Under the pieces are notes generated by a model that worked only from the letters and a program-made list of their open reading frames with translations, did no database searches and was not told the origin of the DNA. Of a stretch of 64,000 bases of DNA, positions 34,898-46,635 are shown piece by piece. Position numbers and translations under genes: made by a program. Origin of the DNA: Saccharum officinarum (lineage: Eukaryota > Streptophyta > Magnoliopsida > Poales > Poaceae); NCBI GenBank assembly GCA_020631735.1, contig CM036199.1, forward strand, positions 16,088,834 to 16,152,833, given 5' to 3'. Within the stretch, counting starts at the first letter, position 1, and the number at the start of each line of letters is the position of its first letter.

Positions 34898-35040
34898 GTT
34901 TCGTTGGCTTCCAAAAATTGGGCGAAAAACTGTTCCGCAGTGTAAGGTGGAGGAGGCGGTGGTGGATCACGATCATCATTAGCAGCTGCACTTCCACCAG
35001 CCTCAGCGGTACCATACACGGTACGACGAGTGTTCGGCAT
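34828..35040 (-). CDS. gag: element C copy 2 gag N-terminus (frameshifted)
   Basis: It carries [10 protein letters not shown], the proline run and [10 protein letters not shown]. It leaves frame because one C of a CCC run is missing near 34911, where copy 1 has three. The rest of gag continues in the frame of 32486-34897. The start was chosen by the ATGCAG context, as in copy 1. Confidence 0.82.
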   Translation of the reverse strand: MPNTRRTVYGTAEAGGSAAANDDRDPPPPPPPYTAEQFFAQFLEANETWRACNRIWKRRCAVLQIIPVGG

Positions 35041-35407
35041 CTGCATGTTTCAGCAACAGTAATTATTAGGTGATGTTGTAGGAATCGCGACCGAATGAAA
35101 AATCATGCCGAACTGAATTCACTGGAGAGAATAAATTCATACAATAAAACAGGGGCACAATAAGTCATTCCAATTAACACAACATCACTAATTATATTAC
35201 TTAAAGCACACACATCGCGTCCATTACAACCAAGTTGCCAGCATACATACACTGGACCTTGGATGTTCGGATACCGCCACAAACACATCCAAACTTTCCA
35301 ACCTTACATCAAGCTTTAGTCTTTCTACTCATTATTACATGTCCAAAGTGCTAACAAGCAAAAGACCATGCAAACGGAACCTAGTAGCTAGTGCAACAAC
35401 TACTAGC

Positions 35408-36458
35408 CTACTCATCGTGATCGCTATCTAGGTCAGAGACGTTGGCGTTGTCGCCGACTGCAGCGTCGTCGTGCTCCTCAGCTGGCGCCACGGGCTCTTC
35501 AGGATCTTCGTCTGCATCCAAATCCATCTCTGCTGCGCCAGGAAGGTCATAAGGGTTAAGCTGATTGTTCAGCCGATGGACCTCTTCATGCAAGTTATCA
35601 TTGTACTCTTCGGCATCAGCCAGTCGCTGCTCGAGCTCAAACTGTCTAGCTCTCAACACATTCTCTGCGGACCAGGCTTCATTCCTCTGATGGAGCACAT
35701 GAGCCAACATGCTCTCAGCATTCCTGTGGGCGGTGGTCAGTCGTCCAAGCTGCTCTCTCAGGGCACGTACATCCCCCTCAAAAGTCATAGTCCTCTGGGT
35801 GGCCTGATCTCTCTGACGAGTCAACTGAGCCATCTCAGCAGTGAGCCTCTCAATCTCGGCGTCGTGATCTCTCTGAAGCTGACGGCGGTCATCGCGAGCC
35901 TGACCAAGAGCACTAGAAACACGCCTCAGACTACCTTCCACTCCATCGAAGGCCCTCATCACTGCGAACATGGCACTCATAGCGGGGTTGTCACTGTTCT
36001 GTGCCTCTGCTGCGCTAATCTCCGAGACCTGCCCCTGGCTTGCTGCCACGAGTCAGTGGAGGGGTTGCCCCTCGGAAAGACTCTCGCTATAGTTGCTGCC
36101 AACTCCTGAGGAAAACGATCCATGATATCTCTCAGGATTCCAAAGGCTGCCCTCTCAGCGGCTTCTTCAGGGGTCCTGCCAGTTGACTCAAAACGCCAAC
36201 CGGTCCACTCAGAACCATCACCTCGGGGACGAACTACTGCTTCCACAGTCACCAAAAGTCCTTCACCCAACCGCTCATTTGACCAAAAATATCGGGCTCC
36301 ATCCCATCATGATAGCCTACATAGCTGAGCACTCTCCACAAGAGTGTAGGCATCCCAAACTCCCCAAGAAAAGTGTGACGCTGGCGAGTGCGCGGAGCAA
36401 GCTGATGACGGGGAGCTCTGCCGGTGGACTTGCGAGCGGTCTGCTTGGTACGTGCCAT
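35408..36458 (-). CDS. histone H3-tail-mimic coiled-coil protein, element C copy 2 (two frameshifts)
   Basis: The domain order is the same as at 26675-27725: H3-like tail (MARTKQTARKSTGRAPRHQLAPR) at 36458, globular part, coiled coil and acidic C-terminus. Here the frame is intact across the tail into WRVLSYVGYHDGMEP, where copy 1 is broken. It loses one G near 36294 and one C near 36023, where copy 1 is intact. The coiled-coil half is uninterrupted from about 36010 to 35408 (heptads over about 130 residues, then DLDADEDPEEP and the acidic end). Complementary one-base breaks make sequencing error or very recent decay more likely than ancient loss. Confidence 0.8.
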
Positions 36459-37228
36459 CTGTAGCAAAAATTTTATTACCATGGTGAGAACAGATTTTTA
36501 AGTTGGCATTTTTATCAAAATGAGATAATCAACTTATAAGGGGAGGAACAGTGCCATGAATGAAATGCACACATGATGCATGCACGTTCAGTACGTCCTC
36601 ACAAACTTAGAAAACTAATGACTATTAACGGCATAATCGGTGGCATACAACGATCTCTCGTAACGTAACTAACACGTACTACTCGAAAGCGTTGTTATGT
36701 ACCTGCAGAAAGGAAATCACTTCAGCCCAAACCTCACAGTATGAAAATGTGCAGAAAGCAGTAAAGTAAGTTACTCGCTCTACACGCATCCCCAGATACG
36801 AGTATAACGGTAACAACTACCCGAATCGTCGTCCTATTGACGGCATCGTCACTGCATGACGGAATTCCCCACAATTTGGATACCCACATACGAACATGCG
36901 CAGGGCAAGTAAGTATTTTGGTATCACATAAGCACTCCCCTAGATCGGCAGTGTATCCGACCATGCACTCACAACTCTCACTTACCAAGGCGTAGAGGTA
37001 AAGGATCCATACATTACCACTCAAGTGAATGGCACTCATACCATAGCACGCCGTATGAGCGACGAAATTTAAAATATGATGCAAACCCCCAAGTTAGTAC
37101 TTAATTAAGCCACCTAGAGTCCTTATCGGGCATAAAGGATATGACCACTGGCACACTTTTAAGTTCAAGAGCTTATTTGAAAACACAGTTTTATTTTTAA
37201 ATACTCATGTGAACAGTAGCATGCTAAA
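36459..37228 (-). other. leader of element C copy 2 with conserved splice donor
   Basis: This is the same leader as copy 1. The donor-like GGTAAGTGAG lies on the minus strand with the intron start at 36985. No gene. Confidence 0.5.
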
Positions 37229-37244
37229 CCATGCTCCGATACCA
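37229..37244 (-). other. primer-binding site of element C copy 2
   Basis: Minus strand TGGTATCGGAGCATGG, two bases inside LTR 3. It has one mismatch to the usual initiator tRNA-Met site over its first twelve bases. Confidence 0.8.
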
Positions 37245-37246
37245 GC

Positions 37247-40200
37247 TGTAACGGATCAACGTAATTATACGAAATTAAGTAAGAAAATCTTCCACCAAGG
37301 CGGTTAATTTAACAAACTTAAGCCCGTATAACTCGAGATTCCGTGAAATCCCGAAGGATTTCAAAACCACTAACATACAACCAAGATCGTACTGATTTAG
37401 CAGCCACAATTCACACGATACATAAATCTGATCATAAAGGTAAGATACATCGGAGTTCGGAAATAGAAGTTATTACAACATAGTCTAACATAAAGTAGCG
37501 GAAGCAAATAACTTTACGCACACACACTTAGTTTAGTTACAGTGCCAGTCGATAGTCATGGTCCACAAAAGCAGTAGATAAGACTAACAGAAAGACCCTT
37601 GCCCAAGGTCCTAGTTGTCACCCATCGCCGGATACAGACAGTTGGAGCAGTACCCGTAGTACATCTGACCATCTGCAACAACAATGGGAACAACGCCCTG
37701 AGTACGAGAATGTACTCAGCTAGACTTACCCGTCAAAAACCAGAAATAACATGACACCAAGGAGCATGCAAGGCTATGAAAACTGGATTGGCTTGACTCC
37801 TTTGCGAAAAGCACCAGTTGTTATGAGTAAACTCATTTAAGTCCTTTTTGCATCATATTTACTATAACCTATTCAATCCAGGTAAGCACCTATGCTAAAG
37901 CAATCACTTGATTAACCATTAACATCAAAGGTTACCATCTCAGGTTTAGCATTTCCAACATTATACACATAACCATCCGTGTTCCATCATTAATACTACG
38001 ATGCCATAGCTCGAGTCAAGTGCTCACTAACCGGGAGCGACGGCGATTCGAATCGAATTCCTATCCAGCTGGAGATTTATTCCTCACACAAACCATGCTT
38101 CCCCCGTCAGGGTTGCGTAGATCACCAATGACACTTTCCAAGAAGCCGCGGGATAACAATCATGGATCGCACTACCCAGGGACCGCCCGACTGCCAGGAC
38201 GCACCTTGGGCTCACTCTTCGCGTCCCCGTACACCCCTTCAACGCCAGTCTGCCAACCCGAGTTTATCCCGGCTCAAAAAGTGTCGCTAGCTTCGCGGTC
38301 GAAAGGTACTTTATTCGGCCAGCTAAATGTGAGGCATGCGTTCAACATGACAAGAGGGACGAGCAACGATCGGTCCTTAATCGACACAGACGGAATCACT
38401 ATAGTCCAAAACCCTATAAGACTCCGCCTGGTCTCCGTTTATCCATTAACACTTGGTTACTTATCAAGATTCCCAATACTGCTAACCATAGCCAGGTATT
38501 CACCTATAGCTCGCAGGTGACAGGCAATCACCCGACTTTTACCGGTCTAAGCATGGCTAAGCAATTTACTCGATCCTGACCTAATAAGGTAACAGTAATC
38601 TGGTGGACAAGGATAGTAATGCAACAACGGTTTCATTCAACTCCTATAACTTAATGCAACAATATATAACTACGACTCATGCATTAAGAAATAACTTTTT
38701 ATAAATTTAGGAGGCTTAAAATGCTCCGGGGCTTGCCTTTTTCGAACGAACTAGGGTGGTGATCGACGCACTCTGGCAGTTCCTCGCCTGACTCTTCCTC
38801 CTCGGGCACCTCCTGTGCCTGGGGTTCCTGCTGATCCGTCCAAGCCTGCTCCTCCGGAACTGCTGCCTGCAACTCCTCCTGCGATCCTGTATGATGCAAG
38901 TGCATAAGGAAACATGTGAAGAATGCATCTAATTGCGGTGGAGTGCTTTGATGACATGAGATGCAGATGAGCACATGTAATGAGTAGTTTGAACATAATT
39001 ATTTCTTCTACAAGGTAGTCAACATCATCCAAGAACATGTAACCTAAAACATACACCTTATCCTTCTATTAGTTAGGCTACCATCTACACATACAATTGA
39101 ACCTAAGTTACCAAAGCTTACCAACCTAGCTCATCCATAACATCAGCAAGGCATAATGATGCTTCAAAGATACACCAAACATATTTTATTTCTCTCAATT
39201 TCTCATAAAGAATAATCTTTTATTTCCTATTTAGCTAGGGTTACACAACAACACCTATCTCTGGTGTAGATAAAAATCTACAAAAATTACAGTAGACTAC
39301 TCTTACCCTAACTAACCTACCACTAAATTTTCATGAGAATTGCACAAGTAAAACTGCCTGTACAAAATAAACAAGCTATAGTCTAATTGTGAGCATGAAT
39401 TTATTTTATACTAGAAAAAGTGTCAAACAACAGATTTCACAATTTTCTTAGGTTACTAACAGTAAACCAACATACTACAAAAATTATCAGATGTATGTTG
39501 TATACAAATTTTTCTCTATAATAAAAATAACAGATATTACTGATTAAAAGCATTTGAACTACACTTCAACATTTTTCCACAGAACATGCTTCACTAATAT
39601 TTTTCCTAGAAAGTATATCACAATTAAAGATTAATGCCATAAGAATCACATTTTTCCCTTTATTATTTTATTTACTACACTTTTTCTAAGATATCAGCAT
39701 TTATAACAATTAAATAAAAATGCACAGTAGAGTGTCACAAAAATCACATGAGATATTTTTAAACTGTAGATCTATTCAAAAGGAACATTTCACATTTTGT
39801 TTCATGATTTTTGGAGCTATAAAACTTGAGATACAATTTTTAGAAGCCTTTTTCAGATTTTCTGGAAATCAATTTCTTTAAAACCGAAAATCAAAACTGG
39901 CTTTAAACGCTACGTGCACCCCGCTGTGACACCCGAAACCGAAACACTGAGACAGACAGGCGGGACCCATGGGTCAGACGGGCCCACCCGTCAGCCGCAG
40001 TCGGTCAGGGGCGGCGCAGACCGCCGGGATCTCGCCGCCGGCGAGTCCTCCGACGATGGGGAGGGCACCATCGTGCTCCTCTCACCGACGCGAACCCAGT
40101 GGTGCCCAGTGGGTGGCCAGACGAGCTCGGCATCGAGCTCGCCGGCGTGCATGGCGGCTCGGTGGCGCGGGATGCCGTCGGCCGGCCAACTCCGACCGAG

Positions 40201-41270
40201 AGGAGCCGCGCGGTGAGGTCAGTGAGACTCGTGGTGCAAGTGCGGTGCTCGTGCGCTCGAGAAGTGGGCGAGAAGTGGCGTGGAGGGGTGCGGCCCACGG
40301 AGCGGGTTGCTCCGGTGAGCTCGGCCGGAACTCCGGCGAGCTATTACCGCGGAGGGAGGCCGAATCCTGGCGGGCTGTGGCGAGCACCGGACGCGCAACG
40401 ACAAGGCGCAGCGAGGGTGAAGACGGAGGCGGAGGCGGTGAGCCGGAGCGGCGGCTAAGGCGGTTGCGGAGCTCGGGAGCCGGCGATGGCGAGGCGGAGC
40501 TCTGCTGCTGCTGCTGCGGGCGGGCGAGGGAGAGAATGGAGGGGCAATCCGAGGAGGACGAGCGCGCGGAGGGGGGGTAAGCGGGCGCGGACGCTGCGGG
40601 GGCCACAGGGGCGCGTGTCGCGCAGCTCCGACGGCGTGCGGCCACGCGGCGACCGAGCGCTGCCGCGGCGCCACGACGCCACGCGCGGGCGCGCGCGCGC
40701 GGGGGCGGGAGGGAGACGACGCGGGCGCGGGCCGGGCCGCCAGCGAGGCTGGGCCGAAAGGGAAGCCGAAGCCCACTAAGGCGAAAATCTGATTTTTCTT
40801 TTTCAAATTATTTTCCAGATTTAATTCTTTGTTTCAAAATTGAATTTGGAGATGAAAAAGAGGTTTTCAGAAATTTGGCCCAAAATAAAAGTTGTTCAAA
40901 ATTTTATTCTCTACAACTTTCATATAGAGCACTTTTCAAAATTCTCAATAGATTTTGAATTTGAGATTTAAAGCTAATTTTAAAATCAAAAACTCATTTA
41001 CTTAGAATATTTTTAAAACAGAATTTGAGGAAAACTTGAATTCAAAATTTTGCTCCAATAATCAAGTTGATTTATTCTAGATTATTTAAAATTGCTACTT
41101 CTCAAAAGTTCACCAACTTTTTAACACTCATACCAAAATTAGGGTTCCCATTTATTTGTTTTTCCCATTAAATTTGAAAGAGCTACAAATCAATTAATGT
41201 TAATCATGCAATGATGCTGAATGCTTATGCTTTGAATGATAATGCATGCTTAACACCCAGGGGTGTTACA
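37247..41270 (-). repeat. LTR 3 of element C (5' outer LTR, 4024 bp)
   Basis: It is near-identical to LTR 1, including variants that LTR 2 lacks, which fits the two outer LTRs being the original pair of one insertion. It contains the GC island (39915-40780), the LPEC segment (38699-38887) and the CxNCLYPA segment (about 37611-37672). No other gene. Confidence 0.93.
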
Positions 41271-41275
41271 CCACC
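41271..41275. repeat. target duplication of element C, right (CCACC)
   Basis: Matches 17821-17825. One extra C follows compared with the uninterrupted LTR at 52608. Confidence 0.85.
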
Positions 41276-43386
41276 CCCTCACTCGCGCTCATTTTCTTCT
41301 TCCTCCCTCTCGCTCTGGCCGGGCTCGCCGAGGCGGAACCCGGAGACACCATTGCCGCCGTAGCTGTCTACGAGCTCTCGCGCACTCACCACCGCACCAC
41401 CGCTCACCGGATCACGTCCGTCCCTCCGCCTCACCACCCTACACCTCCTCGACCAGTCGGTAGATTGGATTGAGCCCGAGGTGAGCCGCATTTGCCACCT
41501 CCGCCCGCTCCCCAAAAGCTCACCGGAGCTCCGCCATGTTCGGTTCACCGTGGCCAGCACCGCACCGTAGTTCTCTGCCTGCCCTCACTCACGTTTCCTC
41601 CTCCCTGTCACGTGTAGATGCTAGGGTAAAGATGCTACCGCCAGCATCGGGTTAGCCAGGCCGGAACGAGACCGTGCACGGCTGCGCCATGGCTGCCGGC
41701 CAAGTGCTCACGCGGTCAAGCGGCTCTGTTCCATCCCTGTCTGTATGTGTGGTCTCGAGAGGTCCGCTAGGAGTCCAGGAAGGGGATGCACCCTTCGGTA
41801 GGTCGTGCGACGGTCGGGACTCGCCGGCGTACCGCCAAGCACCACGGCCGTCCGCCATCGCCGTCGGCCTAGGTGCTGCGGTGCATCAACTTTGGGGAAA
41901 AGGGGTAGCCTCGGTGCGGTTGGGTCTGGGCAAGACGTCGATGAACCGGATTGGTCGGAGGAGCCACCGGCGGCGAGGAATCGCTCGCCGGAGCTCACTG
42001 CCGCCCGCTCCCCTGACCTCCGTCACTGACCGCGGGGACCCACCTGCCAGTCATACGCGCACGGGCGGGAGCCCGAGCAGGCCACGCGCGCGGAGTGGGC
42101 CGCGCCGCGCGAAGCGGGCCACGTTGGTTTTCCGGGCCGGCCCAGTAACAAATCCGATTTATTTCATTTCTTTTATTCTGTCACAGTTTTAGATAATGTT
42201 TAGAAATTGTAGATCTAGGGTTTTACTTGCCCAAAAATTATGAGATAAATTTTGTTGGGATCTACAGGGTGTGTAGTATTTTAGAAAAATATGAGTTTGC
42301 TATGTGATGTTTAGTTTTTGGGATATTTAAATAGGTCTTTGAAATGTGTTTTAAATCACATGCAAACTTGTTTAAATTATATCTTGAGTTTCAGTGTTAC
42401 AAAAATTATGAAATTTGGTGGGTAGACTAATTTATACTTGCTCTAGCTCTGGTAAAAATTTGGGCAGTAGTGCTTAAGTACTTTTCAAGTTATAATGCTA
42501 TCTTGTTATTTTAGGAAATACTTAAATGAATTTTTGTAATTTTTCTACATGTGCAATGTTCATATAACTTTTTGGAGAATGTCTTGGTACCCTAGAGTGT
42601 CTAAGAAAATTAAGAAATCTGTTGTTTGACACCTTTTACTGTGCTTTGTTTTTTTATACAAAAAACAGCCTTTTTGGCTTGTGAATTTTGTGTAGGAAGT
42701 TCCTGTGAATAAATTTAGTTCAAATTTTTACAGTAGCCTCTTTTTGGGTCAGAGAGTCTCCTGTAATTTTTGTAGAATTGTAGGAGCAGTTTACATATAT
42801 GTTTGAAATTCCACTTAATTACTTAAGTAAATTAAGAAATGAGTTTAAATAAATATTCTAGGTGGGCACACCTTACTTTCTGGTGTTTTGTGACCTTTGT
42901 GAACTTGTAGTAGTATTAGTTTGGTCTTAGAGAATGTTTGCCACATCAATAAATATTTAATCTTTGCAATTTTAGGTTTTCTGGACAGCTGATAGTATTT
43001 CTAGGTTTGACCCTTAATAAAAGTATTGGCTAGAAAACTTGTGAATACCAAAGTTTTAGTAAACTTGGTAAACTAGCTTGTGTCAAAATTTGGAAGCATT
43101 TGGCTTAGTAGTTTAGGAGTTATTGCTGTTTTAAGTGACAGTCCAGAATTGGCTGCTCTCTGTTTAGAGAGAGCAGATTCTGGGACTTTGGAATTTCGAC
43201 TAGGTAAACTTTGGAATTAAGTGCTGTGGTCTAAAAACATTTTGTGGTGCATTTCATAAGCTTTTCAGATTGTCTTAGATCATATCTTTTGGAGTTGGGA
43301 TTCTCCAGTTATGTTAGAATCTTTGAGCTGCTGTCCAGAATGTCTTACTGTGGTAACCTAAGTAATATTACTCTTGTGTTTGTTAG

Positions 43387-43440
43387 GTGTTAGGGCCTTA
43401 ACCGAAGAGGAACAGCTATATCTTAGGTTGGGTAGATTAG
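43387..43440 (+). other. possible 54-base microexon in B's 5' LTR
   Basis: It is bounded by TTTGTTAG| and |GTAAGTACTTC. Read in the frame that continues into the next segment it gives ALTEEEQLYLRLGRLG. The same layout is in the 3' LTR (about 54719-54772). Exon status is inferred from borders and frame only. Confidence 0.4.
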
Positions 43441-43586
43441 GTAAGTACTTCTCCACCGGAGAAGAGATTTGCACGTACTAATAAAGTAACTTGAGTAGAT
43501 TATTATTTTATTTCTGAAATGCATTTCATTCCGAGCATGTTGCACCTTTATGCATCCATGATATTTATTGTGCATTCATGCAATAG

Positions 43587-43749
43587 GTGTACCGGAGGGG
43601 GTAACTCTCCTCGAATTCGAGCCTGTAATTCCGGAGGAGGACCAGGAGCAGCAGGAGCCCGAGGATCCGGCAGGCGAAGGAGTGCCCGCAGACGACCTTC
43701 CTGAGTGCCCAGACCACCGACCCTCGACCTTTCTGAAAGGCAAGGCCCG
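43587..43749 (+). other. LTR-embedded LPECPDHRPSTF segment, B 5' LTR
   Basis: After CATGCAATAG the plus strand encodes an acidic Glu/Pro-rich peptide ending DDLPECPDHRPSTFLKGKAR, the counterpart of the segments in A and C. Most codon differences from A are silent. The frame joins that of the 43387-43440 segment if spliced. Function unknown. Confidence 0.5.
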
Positions 43750-44832
43750 GTGCATGCTGAACCTACTGATTTATAAATTAATCTTGAGTACTTTTAATTG
43801 TTTACTGCATTAAGTTATAGGAGTTATATGAAAACACTTGTTGCATTATACCTGTCCTTGTCCAGATATCGTACTTAATCCTATATTAGGTTTAGGCACG
43901 TGTCAATGCTTAGCCCTGCTTAGTACGGTAAAAGTCGGGTGATTTTCGGTCATCCGCGAGATGTAGGAAGGAGTCACGAGTGGCTTTATGGCTATCGTGG
44001 ATGGAACCATGCTTAAAAATGAAACTGAGACCGGGCGAGAGTTCGATAGTACAGCCGCAAGACACTTCACGTCTTGGGTGTGGAGCTATGCCCGTCTGAG
44101 TCGTTTAAGGACCGATTTGCTGTACGTCCTTGAGTCATGTTGAACGCAGTCTAACACTTAGTTGGCCGGATAAGCCGTTCCGACCACGAAGCCGAGTAAT
44201 GTGGTTCAGGCCGGGAATCGAATGGTAGGTTGCTTCTTGGAGGAGAGAAAGGATGTGCTTGGGGACATTGGCGTGAGACCAAGGGGGGGTTAGAGTCCCT
44301 ATCACCTGGCAGAGTGTCGCCCTTGGGGTCGCGACATCATTCGGACCCGTGATTCCTGAATCATATGAAAAGGTGGCTTGTGCGACCCTGGCAGGGGCCT
44401 GCGCGGTGAGTGTTAGAAATACCCCTCCAGCTGGATAAGAATTCGATTCGAATCGCCGTCGCTCCCGGTTAGTGAGCACTTGACTTGAGCAGCGGCAACG
44501 TAGATCTCATTAAATGAACAGATGGTTAAGTGAATGATATAATGTTGCCACAATGATATACCTGCTATGGATATAATAATAATATTGTTTGATTATACTC
44601 AAGTGAATGTATAGTACAGGCGCTAAGATAGATGACAGGTAAATGCTAAAAATAACTGCTAGTACAGGTGATAAGAGTCTCAATTACTTATGCCTTTATG
44701 CAAAAATGTGATGTCAGCTAGCCTCTTGTGAAAGCCTTGCATAATCCTTGGTGTCATCTTATTTCTGGTTTTCGACGGGTAAGTCTAGCTGAGTACATTC
44801 CAGTACTCAGGGTTTATTCCCTCCTATTGCAG

Positions 44833-44894
44833 ATGATATGCTCTACCAAGGCTTCTGTAAAAATTGTCTCCACCCTGCGGGTGACGAAGACTAG
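44833..44894 (+). other. LTR-embedded CKNCLHPA segment, B 5' LTR
   Basis: After CTATTGCAG the plus strand reads DMLYQGFCKNCLHPAGDED and a stop. GTAAGTCTAG at 44779 would make a 54-base intron with a YFWF-coding stretch before it in the same phase as in C. The Cys pair and LxPA are shared with A and C. Confidence 0.45.
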
Positions 44895-45247
44895 ATCACT
44901 TGGGCGTGATCCTCTTTTATGTACTTTCCTGATGCTTTTGTGGGATGTTGATCAACAAGACTGGCAATAGTTAAACAACTGGCGTGTGTTGCTTCCGCTA
45001 CTTTATAAACTTGGTTTGTAATAATTGCGACTCCGTGTGTGTAAACTTATTTCAGAACAACTTGTGAAATGTAACGTATGATGTTGTATGTTGAATGATG
45101 CGATCCTGGTTGTAAGCAAGTTGGTTTGAAATCCTTCGTGGTTTCGATTGACTACCGGGATTATATGGGCTCAAGTTCGAAAATTTGAGCACTTCGGTGC
45201 TTGTTTTTGTACTTGTGCTCTTATAATTTGGTCGGTTCTGTTACAGC

Positions 45248-45260
45248 TGGTATCGGAGCA
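45248..45260 (+). other. primer-binding site of element B
   Basis: TGGTATCGGAGCA lies two bases after the LTR. It resembles the plant initiator tRNA-Met site (TGGTATCAGAGC) with one mismatch, the same one as in C. Confidence 0.82.
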
Positions 45261-46018
45261 TAATTCAACATTAAACACATCGTACGAGTATTTAAAAACA
45301 AAAGTGTTTGATTATGAAAAAGGGTTAAAATTCTAAAAATTATTTTCATAGGTATGCCAGTGATCACATCCCTTAGCCCAAATAAGGACTCTTAGGTGGC
45401 TTAGTATAAAGACTAACTTGGGGGTCTTGTTTGTTTTTGTTTCGTCGTCCATACGGCGTGATATTGTATGGATGCCATCCACTTGGGTGGTAATGTATGG
45501 ATCAATTGCCTCGACGCTCTGGTAAGTGTGAGTTGTGAGAGCATGATCGTCTAACCGGCGATCTAGGGGAGAGTAGTTTTGGTGACTTGCATACTTACAT
45601 GTTTAAACCGTGTAATTATGTAAGCACTTAATTGTGGGAACCTTTATATCGGGTAGCTTTGATACTGAAGTATATACATCAGGGGATGTGTATATGGAAA
45701 GTATTTAAATTACTGCCTTCTTGAGTGCTTATATTGGGAAACTGTTGGGCTGGAATGAGATTTTCTGCAGGTACACTAACAGCGTAACGAGTAGACCGAT
45801 AGTTTCGCTTATATGAGAGAACGTATGTATGCCACCGCCTAGCGTTAGAACTTTAGGTTTCTACTAAGGTGAGAGGGCGTACGGAACGTGCATGCATCAT
45901 GTTTAATTATATCATACATATCATTTACTCCCTCCTTAAAAATTTTAGTACTCCCGACTAAATTAAATTTCGTATCCCCTAAATGATCCTCACTTTAAGT
46001 CGTATCTTGTTGCTACAG
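45261..46018 (+). other. leader of element B with conserved splice donor
   Basis: An untranslated leader of about 760 bases, partly alignable with C's leader (for example ACTCTTAGGTGGCTTAGTA). CTCTG|GTAAGTGTGAG at 45522 matches C's donor. The ORF at 46019 follows TTGCTACAG. No gene inside. Confidence 0.55.
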
Positions 46019-46635
46019 ATGGCACGTACCAAGAGGACCGCTCACAAGTCCACTGGGGGCAGGGCACCTCGTCACCAGCTCGCTCCACGTGAGCCCCGCC
46101 CTGAGCCTACTGAGGTGGAAAGGCTGAGGGCAGAGTTGGCTGAAGTGACTGCTGCCGGAATGCAGCGCGTCAGCAACTAGAGCAAGTGATTCGTGATCGT
46201 GACCAGGAAACCCTTGCAGTCCAGAGATTGACAGTAGCAAACCGCAACTGTCAACGCATGCTGGTCCATGTCATGAACCAGAGGGATGAAGCCTGGCACG
46301 AGGAGAACGTTCTGAGAGCTCGTCAGTTTGAGCTCGAACAACAGTTGGAGAATGCTGAAGAATACAATGACAATCTTCATGAAGAAGTGCACCGCCTGAA
46401 CAACCAGCTAAATCCTCTGCTGCCTCGAAATATCAACGCAGATGAGGACATGGGTTCGGGAATCTTCATGGCTGAAAATGATGATGAAGTGGAGGTCAAT
46501 GGACCCCAAGATGCCGCACCAGAAGAGGCACTAGAAGAAGAGCCTGAAGAAGAAGAAGACGATGAGGAGTTAGAGCCTGTTAGTGATGAGGACGGCGGGG
46601 AGATCCTTGACACCGACTCTGAGGACGATGCTTAG
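46019..46635 (+). CDS. histone H3-tail-mimic coiled-coil protein, element B (one frameshift)
   Basis: It starts MARTKRTAHKSTGGRAPRHQ, which follows histone H3 residue by residue through A1-R2-T3-K4, K9-S10-T11-G12-G13 and APR-x-QLA. Changes are Q5R, R8H, K14R and K18H. It passes directly into a coiled coil (EVERLRAELAEV, later FELEQQLENAEEYNDNLHEEVHRLNNQLNP) and a strongly acidic tail ending DTDSEDDA. C's globular domain is absent, giving about 205 residues. The first frame stops at 46178-46180 and the rest continues one base out of frame, so one indel lies at about 46150-46180. It sits between leader and gag. Function unknown. Confidence 0.8.

Larger units (their letters stand above)
17826..41270 (-). 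mobile_element. element C: young chromovirus as a three-LTR tandem
   Basis: On the minus strand the order from the 5' end is LTR 3 (37247-41270), body 2 (32407-37246, incomplete), a 100-N gap, LTR 2 (28513-32306, cut by the gap), body 1 (21847-28512) and LTR 1 (17826-21846). CCACC flanks only the outer LTRs, so the whole array sits in one insertion site inside B's 5' LTR. Each body has leader, H3-tail ORF, gag and pol. Coding breaks are mostly one-base losses in homopolymers that differ between the two bodies. Confidence 0.9.
41276..45245 (+). repeat. 5' LTR of element B, second part
   Basis: This continues B's LTR after C and ends GGTTCTGTTACA. It starts with a GC-rich island (to about 42150), followed by about 1.2 kb of AT-rich DNA (42180-43386) with no gene. 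Then come peptide-coding segments with splice-like borders (43387-43440, about 43587-43749 and 44833-44894) and the ultraconserved block (44425-44485). Confidence 0.92.

Noticed and set aside
43568..43586. ATG upstream of the LPEC segment as a simple translation start
   Set aside because: The upstream codons are not shared with A or C, whereas similarity starts after the AG border. A spliced exon fits better than a stand-alone ORF.
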